64,000 nt of DNA from an uncultured Marvinbryantia sp. (GTDB lineage: Bacteria; Bacillota; Clostridia; Lachnospirales; Lachnospiraceae): positions 51,846 through 115,845 of the forward strand of contig CAKRRF010000004.1 in assembly GCA_934394985.1 (NCBI GenBank). Reading direction: 5' to 3'. Both the position numbers and the translations under genes were made by a program. Below, piece after piece: positions 50,729 through 59,729 of this stretch (its first letter is position 1; every line of letters starts with the position of its first letter). Under the pieces are notes generated by a model. The model did no database searches. It saw only the letters and a program-made list of their open reading frames with translations, and had not been told where the DNA came from.

Positions 50729-51433
50729 ATGTTTACGAAAATCGGAGAGGAACGGGCATTTGATGCAATCCTCGGTCAGATCATAGAAAATATTCAGGCA
50801 GGAGAACTGAAAGCAGGAGAGGCTTTGCCGGCAGAGAGGGCAATGGCAGAGAGCATGGGTGTATCCAGACCGGCAGTGCGGGAGGTGCTGCGTGCACTGG
50901 AACTTCTGGGAATTGTAAAACCGGTACCGGGAGGCGGGAATTATATTACAGATAATCTGGATACCTGGCTGATCGGCCCTCTTTCTATTATGTTCCGTTT
51001 GAATAACGGATATCTGAAGCAAAATCAGCAGCTGCGTGCGGCGCTGGAACGGGAAACGGCTATTCTCGCAGCTAGAAACTGCACACCTCTGGATGCCGCA
51101 GAACTGCGTATGATCCTGGCAAGACTGGATGTGGCGGAGGCAGAGAGTGACCGGGGAGAACTGGATAAACAGCTGCATCAGAAAATTGCACAGATGGCAG
51201 ATAATCCCATGCTTTACAGTGTGCTGACAGCGGCTGATCAGCTGACAGAAAGTATTATTTCAGGAACCAGAAGCTATATCATGCAGAAAAAGCAGTCGGC
51301 CAGAGAGGTGGATGAGCAGCATCACCGCCTGGTAGAAGCAATCGCAGCCGGCGATGTGGCTGAAGCACAGAAATGCATGTCAGAGCATATGGAAACCATA
51401 GAAAAATATATGGAAGAGATGCAGAAAGAATAA
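50729..51433 (+). CDS. FadR/LldR-like GntR-family regulator
   Basis: A 234-residue GntR regulator. The N-terminal winged helix (AGEALPAERAMAESMGVSRPAVREVLRALELLGIVKPVPGGG, residues ~30-70, quoted in part: SMGVSRPAVREVLRALE) is of the FadR subgroup. The FCD domain has the metal/ligand positions in RLDVAEAESDRGELDKQLHQKIAQ and DEQHHRLVEAIAAGD. It is directly upstream of malate-type dehydrogenase and malic enzyme genes whose promoter carries three TTGGTnnnACCG repeats, so control of that operon by a C3/C4 hydroxy acid such as lactate or malate is inferred. It has a good GGAGG ribosome site. Confidence 0.9.
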   Translation: MFTKIGEERAFDAILGQIIENIQAGELKAGEALPAERAMAESMGVSRPAVREVLRALELLGIVKPVPGGGNYITDNLDTWLIGPLSIMFRLNNGYLKQNQQLRAALERETAILAARNCTPLDAAELRMILARLDVAEAESDRGELDKQLHQKIAQMADNPMLYSVLTAADQLTESIISGTRSYIMQKKQSAREVDEQHHRLVEAIAAGDVAEAQKCMSEHMETIEKYMEEMQKE

Positions 51434-51461
51434 AGTTTAAAATTTAACGACAGGAATCCTC

Positions 51462-51534
51462 TTGAAAATTGGTAAGACCGGTGGTATAATCAGTTTTGAA
51501 ATTGGTAATACCGGATAAAGAAATTGGAATACCG
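51462..51534 (+). promoter_or_regulatory. Promoter with three operator repeats (malate operon)
   Basis: TTGAAA (51462-51467), 17-bp spacer and TATAAT (51485-51490) form the promoter. The spacer contains ATTGGTAAGACCGG (51468-51481); two further copies, ATTGGTAATACCGG (51501-51514) and ATTGGAATACCG (51523-51534), lie just after the start site. TGGTnnnACC is the usual GntR/FCD site type, so the adjacent FadR-like protein probably represses here cooperatively. Confidence 0.8.
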
Positions 51535-51556
51535 AGAAAGAAAGGGGACTTTTACT

Positions 51557-52687
51557 ATGGGATATGTAACGTGGTCATATGATACCTTAAATCAGTTTTG
51601 CAAAGATGTATTTCAGGCATTCGGATTCTCAGAAGAAGAGAGCAATGAGATCAAAGATGTACTTCTGACAGCCGATCTGTATGGCATTGAGAGTCATGGA
51701 ATGCAGAGAATGGTGCGTTACCATAAGGGAATTGAAAAGGGAACCATCCATCCTCATGCAGTGCCTGAAGTAGTATTTGAGACACCGGTTTCTGCGGTGA
51801 TTGACGGACATAATGGAATGGGACAGCTGATCAGTATCTTTGCTATGAAGAAGGCAATCGAAAAGGCAAAGCAGACCGGCGTGGGCATGGTCAGTGTAAG
51901 AGAATCCAATCATTTTGGAATTGCAGGTTATTATGCGAAGATGGCCAGTGAAGAAGGACTTCTTGGTATGGCATGCACAAACTCAGAGGCCATCATGGTT
52001 CCAACCTTTGGAAGGAAAGCAATGCTCGGTTCTAATCCAATTGCAGTGGCTATGCCGGCAGACCCATATCCGTTTTTCTTTGACTGTTCCACAACCGTGG
52101 TGACCAGAGGAAAACTGGAGATGTACAACAAAATGGAAAAACCACTTCCAGAAGGCTGGGCACTTGATAAAGACGGACACGCCAGCACAAATGCACCGGA
52201 TGTCCTGTCTAATATTGTTTCTAAAAAAGGCGGTGGAATCATGCCGCTTGGTGGAAACGAAGAGGTAACAGGAAGCCATAAAGGCTATGGTTACGGTATG
52301 CTGTGTGAGTTATTCAGCTCCATTTTATCCATGGGTGTAACATCAGATCATTGCTGTACCTTTCCGGATAAGACTGGAATCTGCCACGGATTTATCGCGA
52401 TCAACCCGGCTGTCTTTGGCAACCAGGCTGAAATCCGTAAGCATTTTTCAGACTTTCTGGAAGCACTTCGGGAAAGCCCGAAGGCAGAAGGAAAGAGTCG
52501 GATTTACACTCATGGAGAAAAAGAAGTGCTGGCAGAAAAAGAGAGAATGGAACATGGTATTCCGGTAAATGATAATACCATGGTAGAACTTGGAAATCTG
52601 TGCAGCTATCTGAAACTGGATTTCCACAAATATTTTGCAGATTATGAACTGCCGCAGGACAGCAAATTCTTTACCGGAAATTACTAA
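51557..52687 (+). CDS. Ldh/MDH2-family malate or L-lactate dehydrogenase
   Basis: A 376-residue NAD(P)-dependent oxidoreductase of the YlbC/ComC (PF02615) family, unrelated to Rossmann malate dehydrogenases; members act on malate, sulfolactate or ureidoglycolate. Family blocks: ADLYGIESHGMQRM (catalytic His), VSVRESNHFGIAGYYA and TNSEAIMVPTFGRKAMLGSNPIA. The late GGNEEVTGSHKGYGYGM carries the conserved Gly/His/Lys. The start is ATG 51557 behind AAGGGGA, not the upstream in-frame ATG. Followed 78 bases later by malic enzyme, it would interconvert malate and oxaloacetate under the adjacent FadR-type regulator. Confidence 0.88.
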   Translation: MGYVTWSYDTLNQFCKDVFQAFGFSEEESNEIKDVLLTADLYGIESHGMQRMVRYHKGIEKGTIHPHAVPEVVFETPVSAVIDGHNGMGQLISIFAMKKAIEKAKQTGVGMVSVRESNHFGIAGYYAKMASEEGLLGMACTNSEAIMVPTFGRKAMLGSNPIAVAMPADPYPFFFDCSTTVVTRGKLEMYNKMEKPLPEGWALDKDGHASTNAPDVLSNIVSKKGGGIMPLGGNEEVTGSHKGYGYGMLCELFSSILSMGVTSDHCCTFPDKTGICHGFIAINPAVFGNQAEIRKHFSDFLEALRESPKAEGKSRIYTHGEKEVLAEKERMEHGIPVNDNTMVELGNLCSYLKLDFHKYFADYELPQDSKFFTGNY

Positions 52688-52765
52688 AAACTTTGACAGT
52701 TACAATCATACAGTGATAAAATTCATATCGAATGAAATTTAGAAGATCTCATGGAGGAGAAGAGG

Positions 52766-53941
52766 ATGGATTACGCAAAAGAATCATTAAAGTTACACGG
52801 AGAATGGAAAGGCAAGATCGAAGTAGTGACCAGAGTGCCGGTAGAGAATAAAGATGACCTTTCCCTTGCTTACACGCCGGGTGTTGCGCAGCCTTGTCTG
52901 GAAATCCAGAAGGATGTGAATAAGTCTTATGAACTGACCAGAAGATGGAATATGTGCCTGGTGGTAACAGACGGTTCCGCAGTACTGGGGCTGGGAGATA
53001 TTGGACCGGAAGCAGGAATGCCTGTTATGGAGGGAAAATGTGTACTGTTTAAAGCATTCGGCGATGTAGATGCATTCCCTCTCTGTATTAAGAGTAATGA
53101 TGTGGACGAAATTGTAAATACCATCTATCTTATTTCCGGATCTTTTGGCGGAGTAAATCTGGAAGATATTTCCGCACCGAGATGCTTTGAGATCGAGAAG
53201 AAATTAAAAGAAAAATGTGACATTCCGATTTTCCATGATGATCAGCACGGAACTGCTATTATTACGCTGGCAGGACTGACGAATGCGCTGAAGGTAGTGG
53301 GAAAGAAAAAAGAAGAAGTTCGCGTGGTAATGAACGGCGCAGGAGCAGCAGCTATTTCGATTGCGCGTCTGTTGCTTACGGCAGGAATAAAGAATATTAC
53401 ACTTTGTGACCGTAAGGGAGCAATTTATGAAGGTCGAACAGAAGGCATGAATCCGGTAAAAGAGGAGATGAGCAAGATCACAAATCCTGAGAAAAAATCA
53501 GGTTCTCTGGCAGATATGCTGGTTGGAGCTGATGTATTTATCGGCGTATCTGCACCAGGTGCAGTAACTACAGAGATGGTCAAAACGATGGCAAAAGATG
53601 CGATTATCTTTGCGTGTGCCAACCCGACACCGGAGATTTTCCCGGATGATGCAAAGGCAGGTGGCGCAAAAGTAATTGCAACAGGAAGAAGTGACTTCCC
53701 GAATCAGATCAATAATGTACTGGCATTTCCGGGCGTGTTCCGCGGTGCATTTGATGTCAGAGCAAAAGATATCAATGATGAAATGAAGCTTGCAGCCGCA
53801 GAAGCACTGGCAGGGCTGATTACAGATGAAGAATTATCTCCGGAATATATCATTCCAAGGGCATTTGATAAGAGAGTAGGCACAACAGTTGCGGCAGCGG
53901 TGGCAGAAGCAGCGAGAAAGACCGGTGTTGCAAGAATTTGA
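52766..53941 (+). CDS. NAD(P)-dependent malic enzyme
   Basis: A 391-residue short bacterial malic enzyme, oxidatively decarboxylating malate to pyruvate. Motifs: LAYTPGVAQPCLEI (catalytic Tyr), GDIGPEAGMPVMEGKCVLFK (catalytic Lys), DDQHGTAIITLAG (metal Asp), then the Rossmann NGAGAAAISIARLL. It ends at VARI and lacks the phosphotransacetylase-like domain of MaeB. The start is ATG 52766 behind GGAGGAGAAG. With the preceding dehydrogenase it forms a malate-pyruvate module, useful for redox balance and growth on malate or lactate. Confidence 0.94.
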   Translation: MDYAKESLKLHGEWKGKIEVVTRVPVENKDDLSLAYTPGVAQPCLEIQKDVNKSYELTRRWNMCLVVTDGSAVLGLGDIGPEAGMPVMEGKCVLFKAFGDVDAFPLCIKSNDVDEIVNTIYLISGSFGGVNLEDISAPRCFEIEKKLKEKCDIPIFHDDQHGTAIITLAGLTNALKVVGKKKEEVRVVMNGAGAAAISIARLLLTAGIKNITLCDRKGAIYEGRTEGMNPVKEEMSKITNPEKKSGSLADMLVGADVFIGVSAPGAVTTEMVKTMAKDAIIFACANPTPEIFPDDAKAGGAKVIATGRSDFPNQINNVLAFPGVFRGAFDVRAKDINDEMKLAAAEALAGLITDEELSPEYIIPRAFDKRVGTTVAAAVAEAARKTGVARI

Positions 53942-53956
53942 GAACAGGAATTGAAA

Positions 53957-53990
53957 AAGAATCCGCAGATCTGACTGGCGGATTCTTTTT
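53957..53990 (+). terminator. Intrinsic terminator after malic enzyme
   Basis: AAGAATCCGC/GCGGATTCTT (53957-53966 with 53978-53987), 11-nt loop, TTTTT tail. Confidence 0.9.
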
Positions 53991-53992
53991 TC

Positions 53993-54021
53993 TTGTGATA
54001 CGAAAAAAAATGTAGTATAGT
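53993..54021 (+). promoter_or_regulatory. Promoter of phosphofructokinase gene
   Basis: TTGTGA (53993-53998), 17-bp spacer, TATAGT (54016-54021), directly behind the terminator. Confidence 0.65.
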
Positions 54022-54089
54022 AAATTTATACGTGCAGAGACTGTTTGTATAATGGGGATCTGTAAGAATGATGAAAGAAGGAAACGAAT

Positions 54090-55163
54090 ATGTTGAGAGT
54101 AGGCATGCTTACCAGTGGCGGTGACTGTCAGGCCCTGAATGCGACCATGCGTGGTGTAGTGAAGGCGTTGGCATCGAATGTGCAGGATTTAGAGGTATAT
54201 GGATTTCTCAATGGCTATAAGGGTCTGATATATGGAGATTACCGTCTTCTGACATCCGGAGATTTTTCCGGTATTCTGACAAAGGGCGGAACAATTATCG
54301 GTTCATCCAGACAGCCATTTAAGCTGATGCGTGTGCCGGACGAGAATGGACTGGATAAGGTAGAGGCGATGAAGCAGAACTATTATAAGCTGCGTCTGGA
54401 CTGTCTGGTGATTCTTGGCGGTAATGGTACTCAGAAAACAGCAAATCTGCTGAGAGAAGAAGGACTGAACATTATTCATCTTCCGAAGACAATCGATAAT
54501 GATATTTACGGAACAGATATGACCTTTGGATTTTACAGTGCAGTGAATATTGCAACAGAAGCAATCGATTGTATTCATACTACGGCATCTTCTCATAACC
54601 GGGTATTTATTGTGGAAATAATGGGACATAAAGTTGGTCAGCTGTGCCTGTATGCAGGAATTGCCGGTGGCGCAGATATCATTCTGATTCCGGAGATCCC
54701 ATACGATATTGATAAAGTAATTGAAGCAATTGACAAGCGTACAAAGCAGGGAAAAGGCTTTACAGTGCTTGCAGTGGCAGAAGGTGCTATTTCCAAAGAA
54801 GTGGCAGCTATGAGTAAAAAAGAACAGAAAAAGTATATGGAAAATAAAAAGCATCCGTCTGTATCTTATGAACTGGCAGCAGCAATTCAGGAAAAGAGTG
54901 GAACAGAGGTGCGAGTTACCGTACCTGGACATACGCAGCGTGGAGGAAGTCCTTGCCCGTATGATCGTGTGCTGTCTACAAGATTGGGTGCAGCAGGAGC
55001 CAATGCCATCCTGAACGGTGAATTTGGTTATATGATCGGTATGGTAAATGGCAAGACAAAGAAAGTACCACTGAAAGATGTGGCAGGTAAGCTGAAAGCG
55101 GTATCACCGGATGATCAGATTATCAAAGAAGCAAAACTGATCGGCATCAGCTTTGGCGATTAA
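54090..55163 (+). CDS. 6-phosphofructokinase (ATP-type by key Gly, with PPi-type Lys)
   Basis: A 357-residue PFK, phosphorylating fructose 6-phosphate in glycolysis. Motifs: LTSGGDCQALNATMRG (nucleotide loop), ILGGNGTQKTA (residues 109-119) and LPKTIDNDIYGTDMTFGF (catalytic Asp, residues 131-148), then PGHTQRGGSPCPYDR (sugar-phosphate binding). The residue equivalent to E. coli Gly104 is Gly (113), predicting ATP. The residue equivalent to Gly124 is Lys (133), usual in pyrophosphate enzymes. Also GGD is GGN. This mixed pattern is known in long-chain ATP-PFKs. It has AAGGAAAC before the ATG and its own promoter. Confidence 0.92.
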   Translation: MLRVGMLTSGGDCQALNATMRGVVKALASNVQDLEVYGFLNGYKGLIYGDYRLLTSGDFSGILTKGGTIIGSSRQPFKLMRVPDENGLDKVEAMKQNYYKLRLDCLVILGGNGTQKTANLLREEGLNIIHLPKTIDNDIYGTDMTFGFYSAVNIATEAIDCIHTTASSHNRVFIVEIMGHKVGQLCLYAGIAGGADIILIPEIPYDIDKVIEAIDKRTKQGKGFTVLAVAEGAISKEVAAMSKKEQKKYMENKKHPSVSYELAAAIQEKSGTEVRVTVPGHTQRGGSPCPYDRVLSTRLGAAGANAILNGEFGYMIGMVNGKTKKVPLKDVAGKLKAVSPDDQIIKEAKLIGISFGD

Positions 55164-55185
55164 GAGAATTCTTAAAAAGAAGATG

Positions 55186-55226
55186 AGCGGCAGAGCCTGG
55201 AGACAGACCCGGCCGCCTCTTTTACG
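55186..55226 (+). terminator. Weak hairpin between pfk and dnaX
   Basis: GAGCGGC pairs with GCCGCCTC (one bulge), followed by TTTTA. A modest terminator; partial readthrough into dnaX is likely. Confidence 0.5.
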
Positions 55227-55247
55227 AAACAGACAGGAGATGGAGAA

Positions 55248-56915
55248 ATGGGATATACAGCCCTGTATCGGAAGTTTCGTCCGGATACTTTTGCAGATGT
55301 AAAAGGACAGGATGCGATCGTACAGACATTAAAAAATCAGATCAATGCAGACAGAATCGGTCATGCGTATCTGTTTTGCGGAACCAGAGGTACCGGTAAG
55401 ACAACGGTAGCCAAGATTCTGGCAAAGGCAGTAAACTGTGAGCATCCGATAGACGGCAATCCATGTAATGAATGTGCGACCTGCAGGGCTATTGCAGCGG
55501 GAAGCTCCATGAATGTCATTGAGATTGATGCGGCATCGAATAATGGTGTGGACAATATCCGTGAAATACGGGAAGAAACTACTTATTCCCCTACAGAAGG
55601 AAAATATAAGGTTTATATCATCGATGAGGTGCATATGCTGTCTATTGGAGCGTTTAATGCACTTCTGAAGACGTTGGAAGAACCACCGTCTTATGTTATT
55701 TTTATTCTGGCTACTACAGAAGCACACAAGATTCCGATCACGATTTTGTCCAGATGTCAGAGATATGATTTTAAGCGTATTTCCATCATCACGATAGCAG
55801 ACCGGCTGACACAGCTGATGAAGGAAGAACAGGTGGAGGTAGAAGATAAAGCAATACGCTATATTGCCAGAAAGGCAGACGGCTCCATGCGAGATGCGCT
55901 TAGCCTTATGGATCAGTGTATTGCGTTTTACCTGGGGAAAAAACTGACTTATGATAATGTGCTGGATGTACTCGGGGCAGTGGATACTGAGATTTTCAGC
56001 AGAATGCTTCGGCTGATTCTGGAAAATCAGGTAGCAGAGCTTTTGAAAATGCTGGAAGAACTGGTGATGCAGGGCCGGGAGCTGGGACAGTTTGTTACAG
56101 ACTTTACCTGGTATATGAGAAATCTGCTGTTATTAAAGGCATCGGATGATCTGGAAGATGTGCTGGATGTATCTACTGACAACCTGAAGCTATTGCAGGA
56201 AGAAGCAGGAATGATCCGAGAAGATACGCTGATTCGGTATATTCGTATATTTTCAGAGTTATCAAATCAGATCAGGTTTGAATCCTCTAAGAGGATTGCG
56301 CTGGAAGTGGCGCTGATTAAACTGTGCAGACCGGAGATGGAACGTGATGAGACATCACTTCTGGATCGTATCCGGAGACTGGAGCAGATGGTGCAAAATG
56401 GAGCATTGGTGGTCAATCATACATCAAATGTGAGCGCAGGTATGACTCCTTATCGTACGAAGCAGTCTTTTGACAGAGAAGATCAGACTGCGGCATCAGG
56501 GGTGGCTGCTGACCAGGATGGAACTGGCGGCGTAGCACAGACAATACTGCCGGAGGAAGCGGCGGCACCGGAAGATCTGAAACAGGCAGTGGCAAAATGG
56601 CGTAATATTGTAAATGCCACAGGCGGTCGCTTAAAAAGTGTGTTACTCAGTGCCAAAGTGCAGTATAATGCATCTGGAGAAGATCAGCGTCTGTATGTGG
56701 TATTTCAGGATTTTCTGGGCGAAAGGTATGTAAATGATCCGGGAACCAGAGATTTGCTGGAGAAGATTATCGCAGAGCAGATCGGAAAAAAAGTAGAAGT
56801 GAAAATGATGCTGCAGCAGGATGCAGGAATTTCACAGGCCAGGCTGGTGAATGTGTCTGTGGAAGAAAAAATCCGGCAGCAGGTACATTTTGACAATATA
56901 GAGATAGAAGATTAA
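55248..56915 (+). CDS. dnaX: DNA polymerase III subunit gamma/tau
   Basis: A 555-residue clamp-loader ATPase. The AAA+ core has Walker [13 protein letters not shown], zinc Cys residues in CNECATCRA, Walker [11 protein letters not shown] and the SRC-type arginine finger [12 protein letters not shown]. Domains II and III follow to ~370, then a Pro/Gly/Ala linker and a short tau-like C-terminal region. It heads the conserved dnaX-ybaB-recR order of Firmicutes. No programmed frameshift slippery run (A AAA AAG) is evident near the linker. Confidence 0.95.
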   Translation: MGYTALYRKFRPDTFADVKGQDAIVQTLKNQINADRIGHAYLFCGTRGTGKTTVAKILAKAVNCEHPIDGNPCNECATCRAIAAGSSMNVIEIDAASNNGVDNIREIREETTYSPTEGKYKVYIIDEVHMLSIGAFNALLKTLEEPPSYVIFILATTEAHKIPITILSRCQRYDFKRISIITIADRLTQLMKEEQVEVEDKAIRYIARKADGSMRDALSLMDQCIAFYLGKKLTYDNVLDVLGAVDTEIFSRMLRLILENQVAELLKMLEELVMQGRELGQFVTDFTWYMRNLLLLKASDDLEDVLDVSTDNLKLLQEEAGMIREDTLIRYIRIFSELSNQIRFESSKRIALEVALIKLCRPEMERDETSLLDRIRRLEQMVQNGALVVNHTSNVSAGMTPYRTKQSFDREDQTAASGVAADQDGTGGVAQTILPEEAAAPEDLKQAVAKWRNIVNATGGRLKSVLLSAKVQYNASGEDQRLYVVFQDFLGERYVNDPGTRDLLEKIIAEQIGKKVEVKMMLQQDAGISQARLVNVSVEEKIRQQVHFDNIEIED

Positions 56916-56931
56916 TCAGGAGGAAAAAGAT

Positions 56932-57276
56932 ATGGCAAAAAGAGGTGGATTTCCAGGAGGAATGCCTGGCAACATGAATAATCTGATGAAGCAGGCTCAG
57001 AGAATGCAGAAGCAGATGGAAGAAAATCAGAAAGAATTAGAAGAAAAAGAATTTACAGCAGCAGCAGGCGGCGGTGCAGTAGAAGTTACGGTTAGTGGAA
57101 AAAGAGAAGTGACAAAAGTGAAGCTGCAGGAAGACGTGGTAGATCCGGATGATATAGAAATGCTGGAAGATCTGATTGTTGCAGCAACCAATGAGGCACT
57201 TCGTAAAGTAGAAGAAGAGTCCAGCGCAGTGATGTCAAAACTGACAGGGGGACTTGGCGGAGGATTCCCATTCTAA
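56932..57276 (+). CDS. YbaB/EbfC nucleoid-associated protein
   Basis: A 114-residue DNA-binding dimer. The N-terminal helix contains [21 protein letters not shown] (quoted in part: [12 protein letters not shown]), the central strand [16 protein letters not shown] and the end helix [17 protein letters not shown]. The Gly-rich ends ([18 protein letters not shown]) are usual in Clostridia. The gene is between dnaX and recR with a GGAGG site; it overlaps recR by one base (TAATG). Confidence 0.95.
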   Translation: MAKRGGFPGGMPGNMNNLMKQAQRMQKQMEENQKELEEKEFTAAAGGGAVEVTVSGKREVTKVKLQEDVVDPDDIEMLEDLIVAATNEALRKVEEESSAVMSKLTGGLGGGFPF

Positions 57277-57872
57277 TGGATTACTACAGCAGTCAGATCA
57301 GCAGGCTGATCGAAGAATTTTCCAAGCTTCCGGGTATCGGACCAAAGTCGGCACAGCGGCTGGCCTTTCATATTATTAATCGGCCGATCGAAGAAGTGAA
57401 AAGCCTGTCTGATGCCATTATAGAAGCCAAAGAGCATGTACGATACTGTAAGCAGTGTTATACACTGACGGACAGTGAATTATGTCCGATCTGCAGCAAC
57501 CCGGAAAGGGATGCATCCACAATTATGGTGGTGGAGAATACCAGAGACCTGGCAGCCTATGAGAAAACGGGCAAGTATAACGGAGTCTATCATGTACTTC
57601 ACGGAGCAATTTCTCCCATGCTGGGTATCGGACCAAATGATATCAGATTGAAAGAACTGATTCAGAGGCTTCAGGGAGATGTAAAAGAAGTGATTATTGC
57701 TACCAATTCCAGCCTGGAAGGAGAGACTACGGCGATGTATATCAGTAAATTGATCAAGCCTACCGGGATCAAAGTGAGCAGGATCGCAAGCGGAGTGCCG
57801 GTAGGAGGAGATCTGGAATACATCGATCAGGTGACGTTGCTGCGGGCTCTGGAAGGTCGTGTAGAATTATAA
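57276..57872 (+). CDS. recR: Recombination protein RecR
   Basis: A 198-residue RecFOR-pathway protein. N-terminal Hh[18 protein letters not shown], a Cys4 zinc finger ([18 protein letters not shown]) and a Toprim domain with [12 protein letters not shown] and [14 protein letters not shown], ending [22 protein letters not shown]. Family length is exact (~198). It is translationally coupled to ybaB. Confidence 0.96.
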   Translation: MDYYSSQISRLIEEFSKLPGIGPKSAQRLAFHIINRPIEEVKSLSDAIIEAKEHVRYCKQCYTLTDSELCPICSNPERDASTIMVVENTRDLAAYEKTGKYNGVYHVLHGAISPMLGIGPNDIRLKELIQRLQGDVKEVIIATNSSLEGETTAMYISKLIKPTGIKVSRIASGVPVGGDLEYIDQVTLLRALEGRVEL

Positions 57873-57901
57873 AAAAAGTATGGATAATCTCAGAGCATAT
57901 C

Positions 57902-57930
57902 TTGAGATAGAACGGCAAAAGTGTTATACT
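57902..57930 (+). promoter_or_regulatory. Promoter of split transketolase genes
   Basis: TTGAGA (57902-57907), 17-bp spacer, TATACT (57925-57930), 33 bases before ATG 57964. Confidence 0.75.
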
Positions 57931-57963
57931 GACAAAATAAAATATAATTATATGGAGGGCATT

Positions 57964-58803
57964 ATGAAAAAGTTAGAGTTACAAAAAACTGCTAATGAAG
58001 TCCGTAAGGGCATTATCACAGCAGTTCACAGTGCAAAAGCAGGTCATCCGGGCGGATCCCTGTCTGCAACAGAAATATTTACCTATCTGTATTTCGAAGA
58101 GATGAATATTGATCCGAAGGATCCGAAAAAAGCAGACAGAGACAGATTTGTATTGTCCAAAGGTCACACAGCACCAGGACTGTATTCAACTCTGGCACAG
58201 AGAGGATATTTCCCAGTGGAAGATTTGACAACTCTGCGTAAATTAGGCTCTTATCTGCAGGGACATCCTTGTATGCAGCATATCCCGGGTGTGGATATGT
58301 CCAGCGGTTCACTGGGACAGGGAATCTCAGCAGCAGTAGGTATGGCATTATCTGCAAAAATGGATGGCAAAGATTTCAGAACATATACACTTCTTGGTGA
58401 CGGAGAGATCCAGGAAGGACAGGTGTGGGAAGCTGCTATGTTCGCAGGCGCCAGAAAACTGGATAATCTGGTCGTGATTGTTGACAATAACGGATTACAG
58501 ATTGATGGACCGATTGATGAAGTAAACAGCCCATATCCAATTGATAAGAAGTTTGAAGCATTTAACTTCCATGTAATCAACGTTGCAGATGGAAATGATT
58601 TTGATCAGTTAAAAGCAGCATTTGATGAAGCTAAGGCTACGAAGGGAATGCCTACAGCTATCATTGCCAAGACCCTGAAAGGAAAGGGAGTTTCCTTCAT
58701 GGAAGGCCAGGTAGGATGGCACGGAAAAGCGCCAAACGACGAAGAATATGCAATCGCTATGGCAGACTTAGAGAAGGTAGGTGAAGCATTATGTCAGAAG
58801 TAA
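57964..58803 (+). CDS. Transketolase, N-terminal (TPP-binding) subunit
   Basis: A 279-residue subunit carrying the pyrophosphate-binding half of transketolase: HSAKAGHPGGSLSATEIF, VDMSSGSLGQGISAAVGMAL and the TPP motif LGDGEIQEGQ...NNNGLQ. Paired with the downstream C-terminal subunit, it transfers two-carbon units in the pentose phosphate pathway. Split transketolases are usual in Clostridia. The start is ATG 57964, behind GGAGGGC; the longer upstream frame would begin before the promoter. Overlaps the next gene by 13 bases. Confidence 0.93.
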   Translation: MKKLELQKTANEVRKGIITAVHSAKAGHPGGSLSATEIFTYLYFEEMNIDPKDPKKADRDRFVLSKGHTAPGLYSTLAQRGYFPVEDLTTLRKLGSYLQGHPCMQHIPGVDMSSGSLGQGISAAVGMALSAKMDGKDFRTYTLLGDGEIQEGQVWEAAMFAGARKLDNLVVIVDNNGLQIDGPIDEVNSPYPIDKKFEAFNFHVINVADGNDFDQLKAAFDEAKATKGMPTAIIAKTLKGKGVSFMEGQVGWHGKAPNDEEYAIAMADLEKVGEALCQK

Positions 58804-59729
58804 AGAAGATCGCAACCAGAGAAAGTTATGGTAATGCTCTCGTAGAAGTAGGAAAAGAGAACCCGAATGTAGTAGTACTGGATGCAGACCTTGCAGCAGC
58901 TACAAAGACAGGTGTGTTCAAAAAAGCGTTCCCGGAACGTCACATTGATTGCGGTATCGCAGAATGTAATATGACAGGTATTGCAGCTGGTATGGCAACA
59001 ACCGGAAAGATCCCATTTATCAGTTCTTTTGCCATGTTTGCAGCAGGACGTAACTTTGAACAGGTTCGTAACTCTATCGGATATCCTCATCTGAATGTGA
59101 AGATCGGTGCAACACATGCAGGTATTTCTGTTGGAGAAGACGGTGCAACACACCAGTGCAATGAAGATATTGCACTGATGAGAAGTATTCCTGGTATGGT
59201 TGTAATTTGTCCATCTGATGATGTAGAATCAAAAGCGGCTGTAAAAGCAGCGGTAGAATATGAAGGACCAGTATATTTACGTTTTGGACGTCTGGCAGTA
59301 CCGGTAATCAATGACAGACCTGATTATAAATTTGAGATTGGTAAGGGTGTTACCTTAAAAGAAGGTAAAGATCTGACTATCATTGCAACAGGACTTCCGG
59401 TAGCAGAATGTCTGGAAGTGGCAGACATGCTGGCTAAAGATGGCATTGATGCAGAAGTAATCAATATCCACACAATTAAGCCTCTGGATGAAGAACTGAT
59501 CGTTGCATCTGCAAAGAAGACCGGCAAAGTAGTAACAGTAGAAGAACACTCTGTGATTGGCGGCCTTGGCGGTGCTGTAGCAGAATGCCTCAGTGAAAAA
59601 GCACCAACCAAAATGCTTAGAATCGGTATGAATGATGTATTTGGAGAATCAGGAACAGCAGCAGCTTTGCTTCACAAATACGGTCTGGATGCAGAAGGCA
59701 TCTATAATAAAATCAAAACATTTGTGTAG
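58791..59729 (+). CDS. Transketolase, C-terminal subunit
   Basis: A 312-residue subunit with the pyrimidine-binding domain (VVVLDADLAAATKTGVF, DCGIAECNMTGIAAGMA with the catalytic Glu, and ISVGEDGATHQCNEDIALMRSIPGM) and the C-terminal domain (VVTVEEHSVIGGLGGAVAE). Together with the N-terminal subunit it forms the active heterotetramer. Its 3' end overlaps the convergent yyaC gene by 17 bases, leaving no room for an ordinary terminator. Confidence 0.93.
   Translation: MSEVKKIATRESYGNALVEVGKENPNVVVLDADLAAATKTGVFKKAFPERHIDCGIAECNMTGIAAGMATTGKIPFISSFAMFAAGRNFEQVRNSIGYPHLNVKIGATHAGISVGEDGATHQCNEDIALMRSIPGMVVICPSDDVESKAAVKAAVEYEGPVYLRFGRLAVPVINDRPDYKFEIGKGVTLKEGKDLTIIATGLPVAECLEVADMLAKDGIDAEVINIHTIKPLDEELIVASAKKTGKVVTVEEHSVIGGLGGAVAECLSEKAPTKMLRIGMNDVFGESGTAAALLHKYGLDAEGIYNKIKTFV

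Noticed and set aside
57880-57963. 28-residue N-terminal extension of transketolase subunit 1
   Set aside because: It would start upstream of the TTGAGA-17-TATACT promoter; GGAGGGC and ATG 57964 fit better.
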